64,000 nt of DNA from Cokeromyces recurvatus (GCF_025118155.1 NW_026251396.1:771501-835500), one strand, 5' to 3'. Positions 12,241-24,779 are shown, counted from the first letter of the stretch. A program made the numbers and translations. Notes: generated by a model not told the origin, from the letters alone.

Positions 12241-13176
12241 TTTTTTATTTCCAAAATAAATGAATACAAGTCGACAGTGATAATACTTGCTAAAAAAAAA
12301 AAAGCAAAAAAAAAAAAAAAAAAAATAAGGAAAATACGTTCAACAAAAAAATATGCGCAACTTGCGGAGGTGTTTTTTTCCTTTTTTTGGAAAATGCTTT
12401 TCTTTATAAAATATGTTTGCTTCGAAAATAGTAGAGTTTATCAGCAACATACCAAATCAGCAAAGACTAACAATGAGAGAAATTATGCTAATTTATTTCG
12501 AAGCTTTGTAGATTATTTAGTCAAAAAAAGTTATAATAATATAAACCTTTTATTTTATTTTATTTTGAAATTATTCTGTAGTAAATAGAATGAGAAACTT
12601 TCAAGAGAACTTATGCAGTCGTTAGATGTTTATGATTTTCTTTAACAAAAGGGAAAATGACAAAAAAGTAAACCAGAATTCATAAAAAAAAAACAATAAA
12701 TAAATTATTATTCATCTTTTTAATAAAGTCAAATAGACGTTAAGATGCTTTTTTCTTCTTCTTCTCTGTTTATCTTTTATTTGTAAATATTCATCTATAA
12801 CGGCTAAAGTAATGTAGACTATAATAGTCATTTTTTTTTTAATTTCTAAAACATTTCTTGTAATTTAAGGCTTTATTTGAGTAATGCTTGTTTTCTTTTA
12901 AAACTGCCATTGAAGTTGAAATGCTTTATACAAGTATGAGATTATAAGTCCTTATATTTTTAAAATTATTTTACACTTGACTGTTTCAATTATACTAAAA
13001 TCTGCTCTACCAATAATAGATTGCATGTTGCCTTGAAAGAAGGAGAACATTTCTATTGTTATTATTGTGAAAAAAAAAAAAAAAAAAAATAATAATTTCA
13101 CAGAAAGTGTCATTAATGTGTAACTCAGCATATTAATTTTATTTTATTATTTTTTCTCTGAAAATATTTATTTATT
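12196..13176. other. Divergent promoter region ZW10 / MIOS
   Basis: This 981-bp spacer lies between the divergent starts of ZW10 (-) and MIOS (+). It has long T and A homopolymers (12210-12240, 12291-12325, 13070-13090). A 103-codon open frame at 12277-12588 is Lys/Phe-rich homopolymer translation and is not supported as a gene. Confidence 0.55.
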
Positions 13177-16100
13177 ATGGTTGTAGTTCAAAGATCCATC
13201 ATTTGGTCACCTCATGAAGGTCAAAACCAATTTCTTGCTGGTGGAACTGAATTAAAATTATATGATTGGATTCCAGAAGTAATATTATTCTATGGTACAC
13301 ATTGTTATATCATACTCATCTATTTGATTTAGACAAATGACTCACCAGGAAGAGCACGTTATATATCAACTATACCAGATATTACTTTAATGATGGTATA
13401 ATATATATATATATATGGCATATTTCTTTCTTTCTGTCCTTTATTTTTTCTTTTGACAACCTACATCTTTAGTGTGCTGATTGGTCTCCAGATCCTAATT
13501 ATCCAGATTTAGTAGCAGTCGGCTTAACGACAGGAAGAACATTACTTGTACGAATGCAAGAGCATTCTTTAACTGATTATCCCAACTCAGACGGACTTGA
13601 TATACCTACACAACAACAACAACAACAAGCAAGAACATCCCATTTTAATACTAATACTAATACTAGTATTACAAATAATAATACAGAATTCATTCATCAT
13701 CAGCAACCAAAGCAATATCCTTCTTTAGGCGTAAAATTATCTCGTTCTAGTAATGTAGTATCTTTCTCAAAAACACATCCTCATTTGTTAGCTGCCGGAC
13801 TTGATAAAGTACGTAATGATCCATGTCTTTTAGTTTGGGATGTTACTCGATCTATAGATAGTTATTGTAATACACCTACTGGACCTCAAACGCCTAACGC
13901 ACAAGTAGCCTTTCCAGTTGTAAGAGGTTTTACACAACAAGAATCTCGTGCTTCTATTACAAACCAATGGAGAATAGATAATGGAAGAAATAATAATCAT
14001 ACAGACAGTTATGAGGGTAAAACAAAAATAAAAATAAATGAAGCTGGCATATTGATCAAATTCTTATTAAATGTAGATAGAGCACGATATAATGATATTC
14101 CACCTATTTCATCTCCAAATTCTGGGTAAATAGTTATATAATCATATCCTCTTTCTTTTTTCTTTTTTTTTTTTGTTACTAATTTTATTATTATAGATCA
14201 CGAGAACAGGGCCCTATAAGACAATATGGTTCATCAGAAGCTATTTCATCTTGTGCTTGGTCAGAACATGAGAATGCACCATTACTTATTGCAGGCATGG
14301 GTAATAAATACGTTCGAGTATATGACATTCGAGCAGATCTTGGATCTTATCCTTTACAATTTGCGACAAAGGCAATACATGGAATTGCTATCGATCCATT
14401 TTGTCCTTATCGATTTGGATCTTATACAGAGGAAGGAATCATTAAATTATGGGATATTAGAAAAAATAATGAAGCAGTATTAACACTAAGCCCCGAAAAT
14501 AAAAACAATCTTTCAAAGATTGTATTTTCACGTACTCAGCCTGGATTTTTAGCGTCTTTAACAAAAGATGAAAGCCATATTGATTTATGGGATATACAAG
14601 AAACAAGTTCTTTACAAGCTGCATTAAATTCATCTGTTCAAAGGCCAACGACTACGATTCATTCTAATACAACACCTCTTTCAATGAATGCATCTACAAA
14701 TATGAACAAGTTAGAGAGAGGTTTATCTCAGAGTGTACTTCAAACATTATCAGATGATGAAACCTTAAGCATTCCTGTACTTTGGAAAAGTCGTAAAACA
14801 AAGTCAAGTATGAAACGATTTGCCTCCTTTGTCTTTATTCCACCTTCTCATTCCAGTTCATCCTTACCAAACACACATCATATATTAACTATACATACAG
14901 ACGGGAAATTCGAATCTATTAAAGTACAAGAGACATGTCAAATTGCTTGGCAACCTAAAGGAGGTATGATGATGACTGGTAAAATAGGATCACTCTATTA
15001 TCATCCAGCTTCTCCAGAAGATAAAATAATAGAAAACATTCATTTGGATAATGATAACCCACTGTAAGAGATATATTATATATGCATATATATATAAAGT
15101 ATCGTTTAATTGTTTATTATATGCATAGATCTGAAATAAGTAAACAAGAATCAATTATAACAAGTAAAGACAAGTCATTAGTAAAAGAACTTAATAATGA
15201 CATTTCAGTAGTAATGAGAAAAAGGTTATCAGAAGGATATTCTATGGATGTAAGTAGAATAATACTATTTGAAAAAAAAAAAAAAACTTTTACTTATTTT
15301 TCTTTTTGCGCAAAATAGCCTTCAAAGAACTTATTAATTATAAAAGAGGATCGTAAATTAAGAGAGTTATGGACATGGATCAAGATTGCAGATAACGTAG
15401 CATCAAAATTATCTAAAATTGGTTCCATGGATTATAGTTTTCATGGTGTTTATGGTATTTGGATGAGTTCACAAGCTCATAGAAATCATTCATCATCTTC
15501 AGCCTCATCTCGACTAGATTCAACTCGTCAAATATCTCATAACCGAAAAGAAGTAGAAAATTTAGAAACAACGAATGATAGTTTTCTATTACCTATGGTA
15601 GAAACGAATAAATTATTGCAACGAAATCTTGCTTTAACCACTTGTGGGTTTACTTTAGATATTAGAGAATTTGAACAAGAGCTAGTAGAGTAAGTCTCCT
15701 TTCCCTCTATTCTATATATCAAATGATTTAAAATTAATATATCTATCTATCTATCTATCTATAGTCTTGAATCTAAGGGAGAATATGACAAAGCTGCTGG
15801 TTTAGCCTTGTTTCATGGTATTCCTGAAAGAGCTATAAGTGCTTTAAGTAATGCTAAAGGAAAAGATCCCAAAGAAGGTAAAGAATAAAATAAAATAAAA
15901 GAGGAACATAGCTTGATAAAATTTGTTTTTTTTTCTTTCTTTCTAGAACAACAACATAAATTAATGTCAGCCATTTTAGCAAGTTATCAAGCTAAAGGAA
16001 TAGAAGAAAATAATACATGGAAAGAAATTTGTGAATCATTAAGTAATGATATGATAGATAGACCTTATTTACAAACCATATTTGCATTCATTGCTTCTAA

Positions 16101-17164
16101 TGATTGGTATCGAGTATTAAATGAACATTCTTTACCACTTCGAGAACGTATGGCTGTTGCTTTACGTGTATTAAATGATGAAGAGGTATGTATGATAAAC
16201 ATAAATAAACAAAGAAGAAGAAGAAAAGAAATCTTATATACCTTTTTCTATTACAAGTTATCAACTTATTTGAATAGAATATTAGATGAATTAGTTCAAG
16301 AAGGAGATGTAGAAGGAGTAGTTGTGACTGGGTTAACACCGAAAGGAATAGATTTATTTGAGAAATCACTTGATAGATATGGAGATGTTCAAACAGTAAG
16401 TTTAGTTATGAGTTATGTTGTACCCAAACGATTTAAAGATGGTCGAGTAGAAGATTGGGTCGAAAAGTAAGTAAGAAAATAATAATAATAAAGATTAAAA
16501 GAAAGTAAAAAGCTAAACTTCCTCCCTGTTCAAGTTACCGACAATTAATGGATCGATGGCAAATGTGGCATGAAAGAGCTAAATTTGATATTCAACGTGG
16601 ACAAAAAATGAATGCAAGTGAGATTGCTCCACCTCAAATTTATGTTCGCTGTAATTTTTGTGCACAGTCTTTAGGTCATAGTCTTGTTATACAAAATGCA
16701 AGAAATAGAGAAGGAAAGAGAATGAATGTACAAACAAGCAATCCTGGTGGACGAGCTTCTGGGAAACAAAAGGTAATGATAGATGGATATACATACACAT
16801 GTACGATTTATTTATTAACAGCCAGTCCAAAATATGATTAGAATTCAGTATGTTTAAGCTGTAGAAAGCCATTACCCAGGTGTGCTCTCTGTTTACTGCA
16901 TATGGGGACACCTATAGATCAATTAAGACAAACGATCATGATGAATGATACTCATAAAGGTAATGAAGTTTAAATTTTAAAATAGAGTAGAATAGACTAA
17001 TATTAAAAAGTTACTTTTATATAGTTGATCCAGCAGGATTTGATCTTTGGTTTACTTGGTGTCAAACATGTAGACATGGTGGACATGCAATACACATGTT
17101 TGAATGGTTTCAAAAGCATTCTATTTGCCCTGTTAGTAATTGCACGTGTCAATGCCAATTGTAA
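13177..17164 (+). CDS. SEA4: WD40 protein MIOS/SEA4, SEACAT/GATOR2 subunit
   Basis: Twelve exons: 13177-13278, 13333-13395, 13473-14125, 14197-15063, 15129-15249, 15319-15689, 15765-15877, 15947-16185, 16258-16466, 16535-16772, 16842-16959 and 17025-17164. Phase holds at every junction and the product is 1077 residues. The N-terminal WD40 propeller has [22 protein letters not shown] and [10 protein letters not shown] helical solenoid follows, with [20 protein letters not shown] and [14 protein letters not shown]-terminal zinc-binding module ends in [36 protein letters not shown] and [10 protein letters not shown], as in animal MIOS. The complex sits at the vacuole/lysosome surface and relieves inhibition of TORC1 in response to amino acids (established). 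Acceptor 16257 was chosen because it restores the YLNRI helix. The insert with poly-Gln and Asn/Thr tracts near residues 75-115 is species-specific. Confidence 0.96.
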
Positions 17165-17431
17165 CCTACTTTTCCCCCTCTCCCCTTAATTGGGATAATA
17201 AAAGATTATGCAGTTGATGCGTACAACAATAAATGATTAAGACTCCACAAGAATTTCTTATTTTTTTTTTTTATCTTTAGCTTACACATGCTACTGTAAC
17301 AGCAGTAAAATGACCTCTTTTATTTTATTTTATTTTATTTTTTAAAAGAAAAAAAAAAGGATTTATATATCTGTTTTTCTTTTTATATTTATACACAAAT
17401 ATTTATACACATATATACATACATTCATATA

Positions 17432-18944
17432 ATGACTGATTTACCCATTACACCAACTATGGATCAAATTGATCCTGATAGTTTAACACATATTTGTCTA
17501 ATTGATAGAGTCTCTGTATCATCGTTTGATAATGATAGTTTAACACCTTTAGGCGATGGACATTTAGTTGCCTACATCTCTTCTGATCCCTTAGCGAAAC
17601 AACAAGTTTTACTATTACAATTTTATAATTATTTTGATGAAATGAAAGCAGCAATTGTTCTAGTGTCAAGATCACAGGCTTGGTTACAAGATGATCGTAC
17701 GTTAATATTTCCTAGGGCCGAAGGTGGTTTATGGAGAATAGACTGCAGGTAATATAATTATATATGATTATCATTTATGTATGTTACTAACAAACTATAC
17801 ATGTATATACATATATTGAAAAAAAAAAAAAAAGTGCCTCTGATGAATTAGCATTTACTGAACTTCAAGATGTTCTTACATTTTTTATTAAATATGAAAA
17901 TCGACATCAAATGAAGAATACATTAGCTATGGTTGATCCAGTCTCCTGTAAAATGACCCAAGTCGTTGCAAATAACGTTCAGTTAGATTTAACAGAGTCT
18001 CAAGATATTCTTGATGAAGAAGATTTTATTACTTCTCATGAAAATAAACAAGGACAAAAATTGCCTGTTTATATCCAAGAGACAACGATGAATGTAGTCA
18101 TAATTATAGTAGTGTGGATGTAGTAAATATTGTACACTCAACACTATATTATTATATATAGGAAACGGTAGATCCTTCACAAGTTAAAAAAGTCAAGTTA
18201 CTTTATCAGTCAGGAGATGCTATGGTTACTGGTTCAGATTGGATTGCTCATGCTATTGTTTTAGCTGGACAGGCACTTGCAAAGGGTATTACTAGGTAAA
18301 GCATTATATAGATGGCTTTTTTTTTTCTTTCTTACTCTGTTAAATATAGTGGAAGCAAAATAATTGAAAAGAAAATTGAACCAGCAAAGACACCTGTTCG
18401 ACTCAATGATCAAGAAAAACGAATACTCGAAATTGTCTATAATACAACAAGTACAGCAACACAAATGACGGCCAATTTAGTAGATAAAGCAGTATCAACA
18501 GCTTTATCAGGAATTAATTCAATCGTTTATCAAGAACAAATAGAAGAAACTAATAAAGAACCTATTCAGAATGCCTCTCGACATTTCGGTATGTCTGCAT
18601 TACAGGCTGCTGTCAAAATAATAGGTGGAGTTGCCTCTGCTGCTTCCGTTGTTCTCACATCCTCCAGGGATAGTCTAGTTCAAATGATTCATAAAAAATA
18701 CGGTGATGTTGGTTATATGGCTGGAAAGACATTAGGAACTGGTAAAAATATAGCTGAAATGCTTATCTATTTTGATGCGAGAGGTATTTCAAGAAGAGTC
18801 ATTCTAAGTGGTGTAAATGATCTTCGTAAAAAAAGCCAAGAGAATAAAGAAGTTGTATTCGAGAATGAAGAGTGGATTGAAGATAAGAAAACAAAGGAAT
18901 CAAAAGAAGATACGGCTACTATTAATAAAACCGTCTCCATCTAA
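17432..18944 (+). CDS. Spartin/senescence-domain protein
   Basis: Four exons: 17432-17748, 17835-18093, 18162-18295 and 18350-18944. The product is 434 residues. The C-terminal half from about residue 200 fits the plant senescence/spartin domain: YQSGDAMVTGSDWIAHAIVL, then AGQALAKGI, a basic linker, and a glycine/alanine-rich amphipathic helical stretch (SALQAAVKIIGGVASAASVV) with VGYMAGKTLGTG. The N-terminus is a beta-rich domain with the HLVAYISSDP and LIFPRAEGGLWRIDC segments. In animals spartin binds lipid droplets and endosomes and acts in lipid transfer or lipophagy; the fungal role is inference. The donor of intron 2 is uncertain: 18094, 18109 and 18112 all keep frame, changing the protein by 5-6 residues. 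Basic-acidic C-terminal tail. Confidence 0.85.
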
Positions 18945-19166
18945 TAATCTATCACTAACTTGTATAAAGAACCAATTTTTTGATGGTTTTATTGTTTTAT
19001 TTGAAACTCATTTTTGACATAAAAAACACGTAAGAAACAAAACACACACACGCACACTCATATACTATATTTATTTTATTTTATTTTATTTTATTTTATT
19101 TTATTTTTTATTTTTTTTTTTTTATAAATAAATATATTTTTTTTTCCCTTTTTGACAGTCTGTCAA

Positions 19167-19497
19167 ATGTATTTTCAAGTCATTATTAATTCATTTTCTG
19201 GATTTGGACCTTTTTGTTTTTGTTTTAAAACTAACGAACCATGTACAGTTTATGATGTTAAGCAACGACTAGAAAAGACAACAGCCGTGAGTGTAGAGCA
19301 GCAACGAATTAGATCACTAGGAGGAAAAATTTTGACCGATTCTGATGATTTAACTCAAAATTATTTTATGAATAAAGGACCTATTATCTTAAATTTAACT
19401 GTGAGATTAATTGGCGGTAGAACATATAATACAATGATAATGGAAGAAGAAAATGAAGCATTAACGTAATGACAGCTGTTATTTTTTTTTTCATATG

Positions 19498-19531
<34 letters not shown>

Positions 19532-19698
19532 TACTAATCTCATTTTTATACAGCGTAAATCAAACATCATTAATAAAAAAATTTAAATCAGAAACTGAAG
19601 ATTCCATTTCCATACAACACATGGAAGAAATACCCATACAAATACGATATGATAAAGGAAAAAGGAAAGAGACAAAAAAGCGAAAACTCTTACAATAA
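19167..19698 (+). CDS. Ubiquitin-like protein with internal Gly-Gly and basic C-terminal extension
   Basis: Two exons, 19167-19465 and 19554-19698, giving 147 residues. Residues 1-84 read as a ubiquitin fold: CTVYDVKQRLEKTTAVSVEQ aligns with the first helix of ubiquitin, QQRIRSLGGKILTDSDDL with its 'QQRLIFAGKQLEDG' segment, and IILNLTVRLIGG with 'LHLVLRLRGG'. The Gly-Gly at 83-84 is followed by 63 more residues ending in a nuclear-localisation-like run, KRKETKKRKLLQ. The layout (UBL, GG, basic tail) recalls ubiquitin-ribosomal fusions and Sde2. However, the residue after GG is Arg and the Sde2 signature GGKGGFGS is absent, so I give no gene name. The start is the ATG at 19167. The intron contains a GT microsatellite. 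Its stop is only 31 bp from the stop of the convergent gene. Confidence 0.75.
19501..19528. repeat. GT dinucleotide microsatellite
   Basis: About 14 GT units within the single intron (19466-19553) of the ubiquitin-like gene. Confidence 0.9.
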
Positions 19699-19729
19699 AC
19701 CCTTTGTATTTATTTTTATTTTTATTTTT

Positions 19730-21324
19730 TTATTCCGCATTCATGTCATTTAAATTAATGGCTAATACTGAACTTTGCCAGCCACCAAACCCAATTGCAA
19801 AAACAAATTTGTCACTTAAACTTTCAACTAGTTGAGGCTTGGGATGATCCTCTTTTGAAATACCACCATGTCCTAAAGCACCAGAACTATATTTGCCCCA
19901 AGTGAATAATTTACCTTGATTGGTGATTGCACCATAATGATAACTTTTTTTTTTTAAAAAAAAGGGAAAAGAAAATAGAGATATAAATCAGTATTGTGTT
20001 GTACAAATGTATATTCTACATATTTTTACTCGCCAAAAGATACTTTGCAGACTTGCTGATTTTCTAATTCTTTTAATTGATTCGGAATTGTTTCTTTTGT
20101 TGCATGAATATTCCCAAGCATAACTTGATCTTTAGTATAAACTGCAAAATTATTGAATGCACCTGTTATAAATCGTTTCATATATCCATGTCGATCATTA
20201 TATTCATTTTGAGTACTACTAAAATGAACAAGCTCTGTAACATGCTCTAAAGGTGACTGACTAAAAGCTATTGGATCTAACGTATTTAATTTTAACACAC
20301 GTCCAAATCGAGTTAATGCTAAAGTAAACCCATCTAAACCAGCGATTTGAACAATTTTATCATCATTGCCATCATCATTTAACCTGAGTTGAGCCGTAGA
20401 AATACCAGCTAATGTAATTTGAGTTGGATGAGGCTCCTGATTCATTTGAGAAGGAGCAATCTGATCAGGCTTAGGTATTATATAAATAAACCCATTATCA
20501 GTCAAGACACTAGAATAATTCCAATTTGCTGCCACCTGCACAACTTCAGCATCTATATCAAGCTGAACACGTTGCAGCATAATATGATTACTCCAATGCC
20601 AAATGGTGCCATCTTTAGCCAAACCAATTACATGATCTCGTCCACTAGAAATGCTTTTAAACCGAATTTTAGGTTGTATTTCATTGCCCGTTTGTAGCAA
20701 GACAGGGAACCTTTGACGCGATGTAATTCCTTGTTGTATCTAATGTATAATTCAGTATACATACAATTTATGAATATACATACTTTACTGTGCCCCACAT
20801 CCAAACAAACCCAGATGTATCTAGCGCATGAAATGACCAGCCTCCAGATGTTATGTCGATAATAGACTTGTTTCGTAAACTTGTGACTTCCTGTGGGATT
20901 GTAACTTCACTTGAATACCCTCTTAATCGAGGATGTCTGTGGAAAGAAATAAGTAGACAGGACAATTTTAATATAATATGTAATAAAATAACCTTAATAC
21001 AGGTCGAAACATATTCATATCTTGTTGCAAAAATGATGTATTTGTTTGATCTAAACCTAAACGTTGATCGCGGTTCTCACCCCACGTATACACTTTAGCA
21101 TGATATTTAAGGGCCTTAAAGAACCTTTTCCAGCCGCTTATTCGATAAGCATTATCTTGTGGAATATTGAACTCTTCTATGCATAATTTCTTCCAAATAA
21201 ATTCATCATTAGCCAAGAAAAGATAAAAATACTTTGATACTGTTGACAATTGAATAATTGATTCGCTATCAAGAAAAGGAATGATATCAGAAAGCAAAAT
21301 ATCCCTTGGGAATTTATCAAGCAT
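19730..21324 (-). CDS. F-box protein with RCC1-type repeats (SAF1-like)
   Basis: Four exons on the minus strand: 21324-20993, 20936-20789, 20739-20030 and 19943-19730. The product is 467 residues. Residues 1-50 are an F-box: FPRDILLSDIIPFLDSESII, then LSTVSKYFYLF and WKKLCIEEF. The rest carries RCC1-like blades: VYTWGENRDQRLGL, HALDTSGFVWMWGT, ISSGRDHVIGLAKDGTIWHW, and at the end GKLFTWGKYSSGALGHGG and FAIGFGGWQSSVL. This F-box plus RCC1 architecture matches budding-yeast Saf1, an SCF ubiquitin-ligase substrate receptor (adenine deaminase Aah1 is its known target there). Substrate in this organism is unknown. Intron 1 uses a weak donor (GTTATT), but it is the only choice seen that keeps frame into HPRLRGYSSEV. 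Confidence 0.88.
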
Positions 21325-21502
21325 ATTGTTAAAGAATAATGAAGAAGGAGAAAAAAAATAAAGTAAAGTAAAGAAAAGTAAATAAAATTAGAATTAAACG
21401 TTGTTTGTTGTATATTACGTATTATATTCAAGTCACATGAAAGTGCATAATAACGACGCCTTTTTTTTTTACATATAAAGATAGAGATTTAAATAAAATT
21501 TA

Positions 21503-21791
21503 TTAAGCGACTTTGAGCGTTTTATTGACTAGTCGGAATATTTTGGTTATTACTGGATAATCATATGCAGTCTTTAACCTTGGCACATGTTCATATTCTT
21601 TATCTTTCAGATATGTAGAGAGGAATAATTTGTATTTAATGAATAGTATAGTAAAATAATAATAATAATACACTACTTCATATAAAAAAAGATCTTGCAC
21701 CAATTCTACCACTTTCAAAGTTGCCATTGATAAGCAATAATGTGCAGCGTAGTCTTGGTTCCCCTGAACAGTTAAAGCTGTACTCGTTCAT
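21503..21791 (-). CDS. Candidate small spliced gene, 60 residues, unknown
   Basis: Tentative two-exon model on the minus strand: 21791-21710 and 21603-21503, intron GTAGAATTG...CTGAAAG. It joins MNEYSFNCSGEPRLRCTL to KEYEHVPRLKTAYDYPVIT and ends FRLVNKTLKVA. An in-frame stop lies just before the ATG, and the junction phase fits. I do not recognise a family. Support is the splice signals, the phase fit and the non-repetitive composition. Reading straight through from the ATG at 21727 instead gives a 74-residue frame with a Tyr/Phe-rich insert, which looks like translated intron. It could be a short conserved mitochondrial or nuclear protein, or a chance frame. Confidence 0.35.
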
Positions 21792-22036
21792 TTTTCGCTA
21801 ATATCTGCATAATTAAAGGGAAAAAGAAGGAGAGTATATGGCAATTCTAATTATAAAGGTTGAAATGGCTTATAGGAAACGATTCTGTCAATAAAGACTG
21901 AAGATCCTAGGGCGTAAATCTAATTTTAATAGCCGCAGAATAAAAAGAATAATTTAAAATTACACAACAAAATATGGAGCATGCATAGATCTCCCACTAC
22001 TTTGCACTTTTATTTTATTTTTTTGCTGCAAGAATA

Positions 22037-22234
22037 ATGAATAATAAAGTAACAACAAAAACCGTTGAATCAACGCATCTCACAAATGAACCCTTTACAT
22101 CACCAACAGAACCATCTACTATCAACACTAACTGTGGTTGCTGTGGTATATTCTTGGTTCCATTAGCTGCACTGGGCGGTCTAATTGTCCAAATTACAAG
22201 AAAGATTACAAGAATCTTTACTAAAGAGAATTGA
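22037..22234 (+). CDS. Candidate small protein with Cys cluster and hydrophobic segment, unknown
   Basis: Unspliced frame of 65 residues. The first 30 are Thr/Asn/Pro-rich. A CGCCG cluster follows, then the hydrophobic stretch IFLVPLAALGGLIVQI and a basic tail (TRKITRIFTKEN). This could be a small membrane-anchored or palmitoylated protein (inference). It sits alone in a 640-bp spacer, and an AATAAA-like signal follows near 22338. No family is recognised. Chance is a real alternative at this length. Confidence 0.4.
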   Translation: MNNKVTTKTVESTHLTNEPFTSPTEPSTINTNCGCCGIFLVPLAALGGLIVQITRKITRIFTKEN

Positions 22235-22434
22235 AATTAATGATATCGTCTTTTTATTACTATAATAGAAGGTCTATATTATATTTATATATACATATAT
22301 TACATTAATAATAATAGAGCCTTTTCATTTGTTTCTAATAAAATGCGAAGTATAGTTACTTGTATGAATGAAGTGAATGTTCCTTTTTTTTTTGTTATTC
22401 GCAGTAACGTTGTTAATTTATACTTTCTTTTTGT

Positions 22435-23082
22435 TTAATACAAGTCATTTTGAGTAGAATCAACACAGAAACCTTGATCATGTAAGATTTTACTTTTAAT
22501 CTTTTCTAATCTTTCCCTTGCTTCAATTTCCTCACGCTGTGCTACCAAAATTTCTTCAACAGGCACCTGCCTTAAATTAATATGTTCTTCCTTTTCTAAA
22601 TCCTTTATTTTTTTTATATATAATAATAATAATAATAATAATAAACACGTTAATGATTATGAATAATAGTTAATGCATAAAACTTACAATTTCACCAAGT
22701 AATACTACGTTTTCACCTCTAATTAAAAAGATACCTCTTGGAATATCTCCATAACAATTACCGACATAAATTCTTTCAATTGTATCTTGCAAAACTAAAT
22801 TAGCTGTTTAAAAAGGAAAAAAAAAATAAATGAATAAATTAATCCATTATTCGTCAAATTTCATTTCTTAGACTAACCGAACTGGTCAAATGATCTCAAA
22901 ATACCAATTAGTTTGCGACCATCTCTCAAGACAACCATTAGTTTTTCTGTTTTTATAATAGAATTAAAATACGCGCCAACTAATGATAGCAATTAAATAT
23001 ATGTTAAAAAAAGAAACTTACTGTCAATACTGTCAATGAGCCCAGTGGAAGTAGTGAAGAATGGACCACTTGTTATTTCCAT
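22435..23082 (-). CDS. LSM1: U6 snRNA-associated Sm-like protein LSM1, mRNA decapping activator
   Basis: Four exons on the minus strand: 23082-23022, 22946-22878, 22803-22688 and 22602-22435. The product is 137 residues, the usual length. The Sm1 motif reads [20 protein letters not shown] and the Sm2 motif [17 protein letters not shown]. The [16 protein letters not shown] stretch and the long helical C-terminus distinguish LSM1 from LSM8. LSM1-7 with Pat1 binds the 3' end of oligoadenylated mRNAs in the cytoplasm and promotes decapping (established). Only 246 bp separate it from the divergent glycosyltransferase gene, so the two share a promoter region. An ATT-repeat stretch sits in intron 3. 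Confidence 0.96.
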
Positions 23083-23328
23083 TATTGCTGTTATATAAAT
23101 AAACAATAATAACAATAATGAAAAAAAAAATGTATGTGTATATAAAACAAGTATTTTCCAATTCTTGTCTCAGTTATGTTCTTTGGGAATGTGACTGGTT
23201 GTTAGAAAATAAGCAGACAAAGTATGATTTTTTTTTTTTCGCATGGTTCTTTAACAAGTTAATATTATTATCAATTTGTCTGTCCGCTTATCTATAATGA
23301 ACTCTTTTCATTGTATAGGTTAGCATTA

Positions 23329-24715
23329 ATGAGCCATTTAGTGTTATTAACTCTAGGTAAATAGTATTATAATAAACACATTCTATATACTTATTAACAG
23401 TTAATAAAGGATCTCGAGGTGATTTACAACCTTTGGTTGCATTAGCCATTGAATACAAGTAACGTACATTTTTACTCTAAAAAATAAAACAAGACTAATT
23501 TTATAACACACACACACCCCTTGTTTTTCCTCCTCTATTTACATCATAAGGAAAAAAATTTCGCAACATCGATTAACTATTGTAGCGCCTATAGAGCTAC
23601 ATTATGTCTATCAACATTTATATGACCTGCATAATATTCATTCTTATTCCATATTACAACAAGCTAAATCAAATAAAGAAAGAATCGTTGAAAGAAAGCA
23701 ACTATGGGAAGCATGTCAAATATTAAAACCTACAAAATTAGTTTATACGACTTTTGTCCTTGAAGGTTGGTCAATAGCAGAAAAGCTTAAGATACCCTCG
23801 GTTGTAGTTTCATTTTTTTCACTTGATCTATACCCAATACCTGACGAGTTTGAAGCAGAGATAATCAAGAGTTTTCCCAAATTATATGATAGTCAATTAA
23901 GATCTATATGGTATCCCCATATCCATCATTGGATGTGGAGATTATTCTTGGAAGATATGGGTGATTTTAGAGAATTTATATTAAATTTAGATCCAATTCC
24001 TACTTGCTTTGATAACATACCGCCCTTTATATATGCAATAGATCCAGATCTATTTTATGGGAATAGAGAAGGAGCGACTATGGGTGGCTTTTGGTCTTTA
24101 ATGACAAAAGAAAAAGAAATCAATTCTAATGACAATCGTAGTCAACAAAAGCCTATTTTACTCATTCATTTCGGTTCAATGGACACACTATCCCCGATAT
24201 TATGTAATATAGATCAATGTAGTATCTTCCTTGACGAAATACAACAAAGAATATTAGAGATACTTGCTTATAATAATAATCTGTTTGATATTATTTGGAT
24301 TATTTCCAGTCAGGATACAATTTTATATAAATTAGTTAAAGCAAAATTCACTACAGGTTATAATAGTAGGTTACGTATAATAAGCCCTGCTATTGATCAT
24401 GCTGCATTTATCCAGAGTCATAATGTATTTGGTATAATACATCATGGAGGCATGAATACTTGCTTTACTATGATTCAATTAGGAATACCACAAGCTATAA
24501 TACCTTTCATGTTTGATCAGCATGCATGGGCTAGAAAACTTACGTCAATTGGCTTATCAAAATCTATTTCTGTAAATCATTCATGGGTCATAGTTATTGA
24601 TTGGATGCTGTTATCACTTAATAACCATATACAACACCATTGGCAAAACAAAGTGATTCAAAATACGGAAAAGGGTTTTCATGATACCATTAAAATCTTA
24701 TCTAATCTCAGTTGA
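23329..24715 (+). CDS. UDP-glycosyltransferase, sterol-glucosyltransferase type (GT1/GT28)
   Basis: Three exons: 23329-23356, 23401-23458 and 23551-24715. The product is 416 residues. The N-terminus has the GT28 nucleotide-sugar fold signature NKGSRGDLQPLVALA. The C-terminal domain has FGIIHHGGMNTCFTMIQLGI, then PQAIIPFMFDQHAWA and KLTSIGLS. These correspond to the 'HHGGxGTT...GxPxxxxPxxxDQ' UDP-sugar-binding block of sterol and antibiotic-type glycosyltransferases. The family transfers glucose to sterols or other lipids. Unlike fungal Atg26 there is no N-terminal PH/GRAM region, so this is the short catalytic form and its acceptor cannot be named. The exon 3 acceptor was chosen to give KKISQHRLTIVAPIELH in frame. 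Only 64 bp separate its stop from the next start. Confidence 0.85.
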
Positions 24716-24779
24716 AAATACGTATAAAAATCTAATCATCCTTTTCTTCCTCCTATTTCTTATATAAATAAATGTTATA

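Noticed and set aside
12277..12588. 103-codon plus-strand frame between ZW10 and MIOS
   Set aside because: The first 25 codons are translated poly(A) and the remainder is low-complexity Phe/Lys/Asn; no splice context or family.
19167..19698. Naming the ubiquitin-like gene SDE2
   Set aside because: The N-terminal layout fits, but the invariant GGKGGFGS after the UBL and the Sde2 helical domain are missing.
21503..21727. 74-codon unspliced minus-strand frame starting MATLKVVELVQDLF
   Set aside because: Its middle (a Tyr run and Phe/Ile-rich part) looks like translated intron; the two-exon model in another start frame fits splice signals and phase better.
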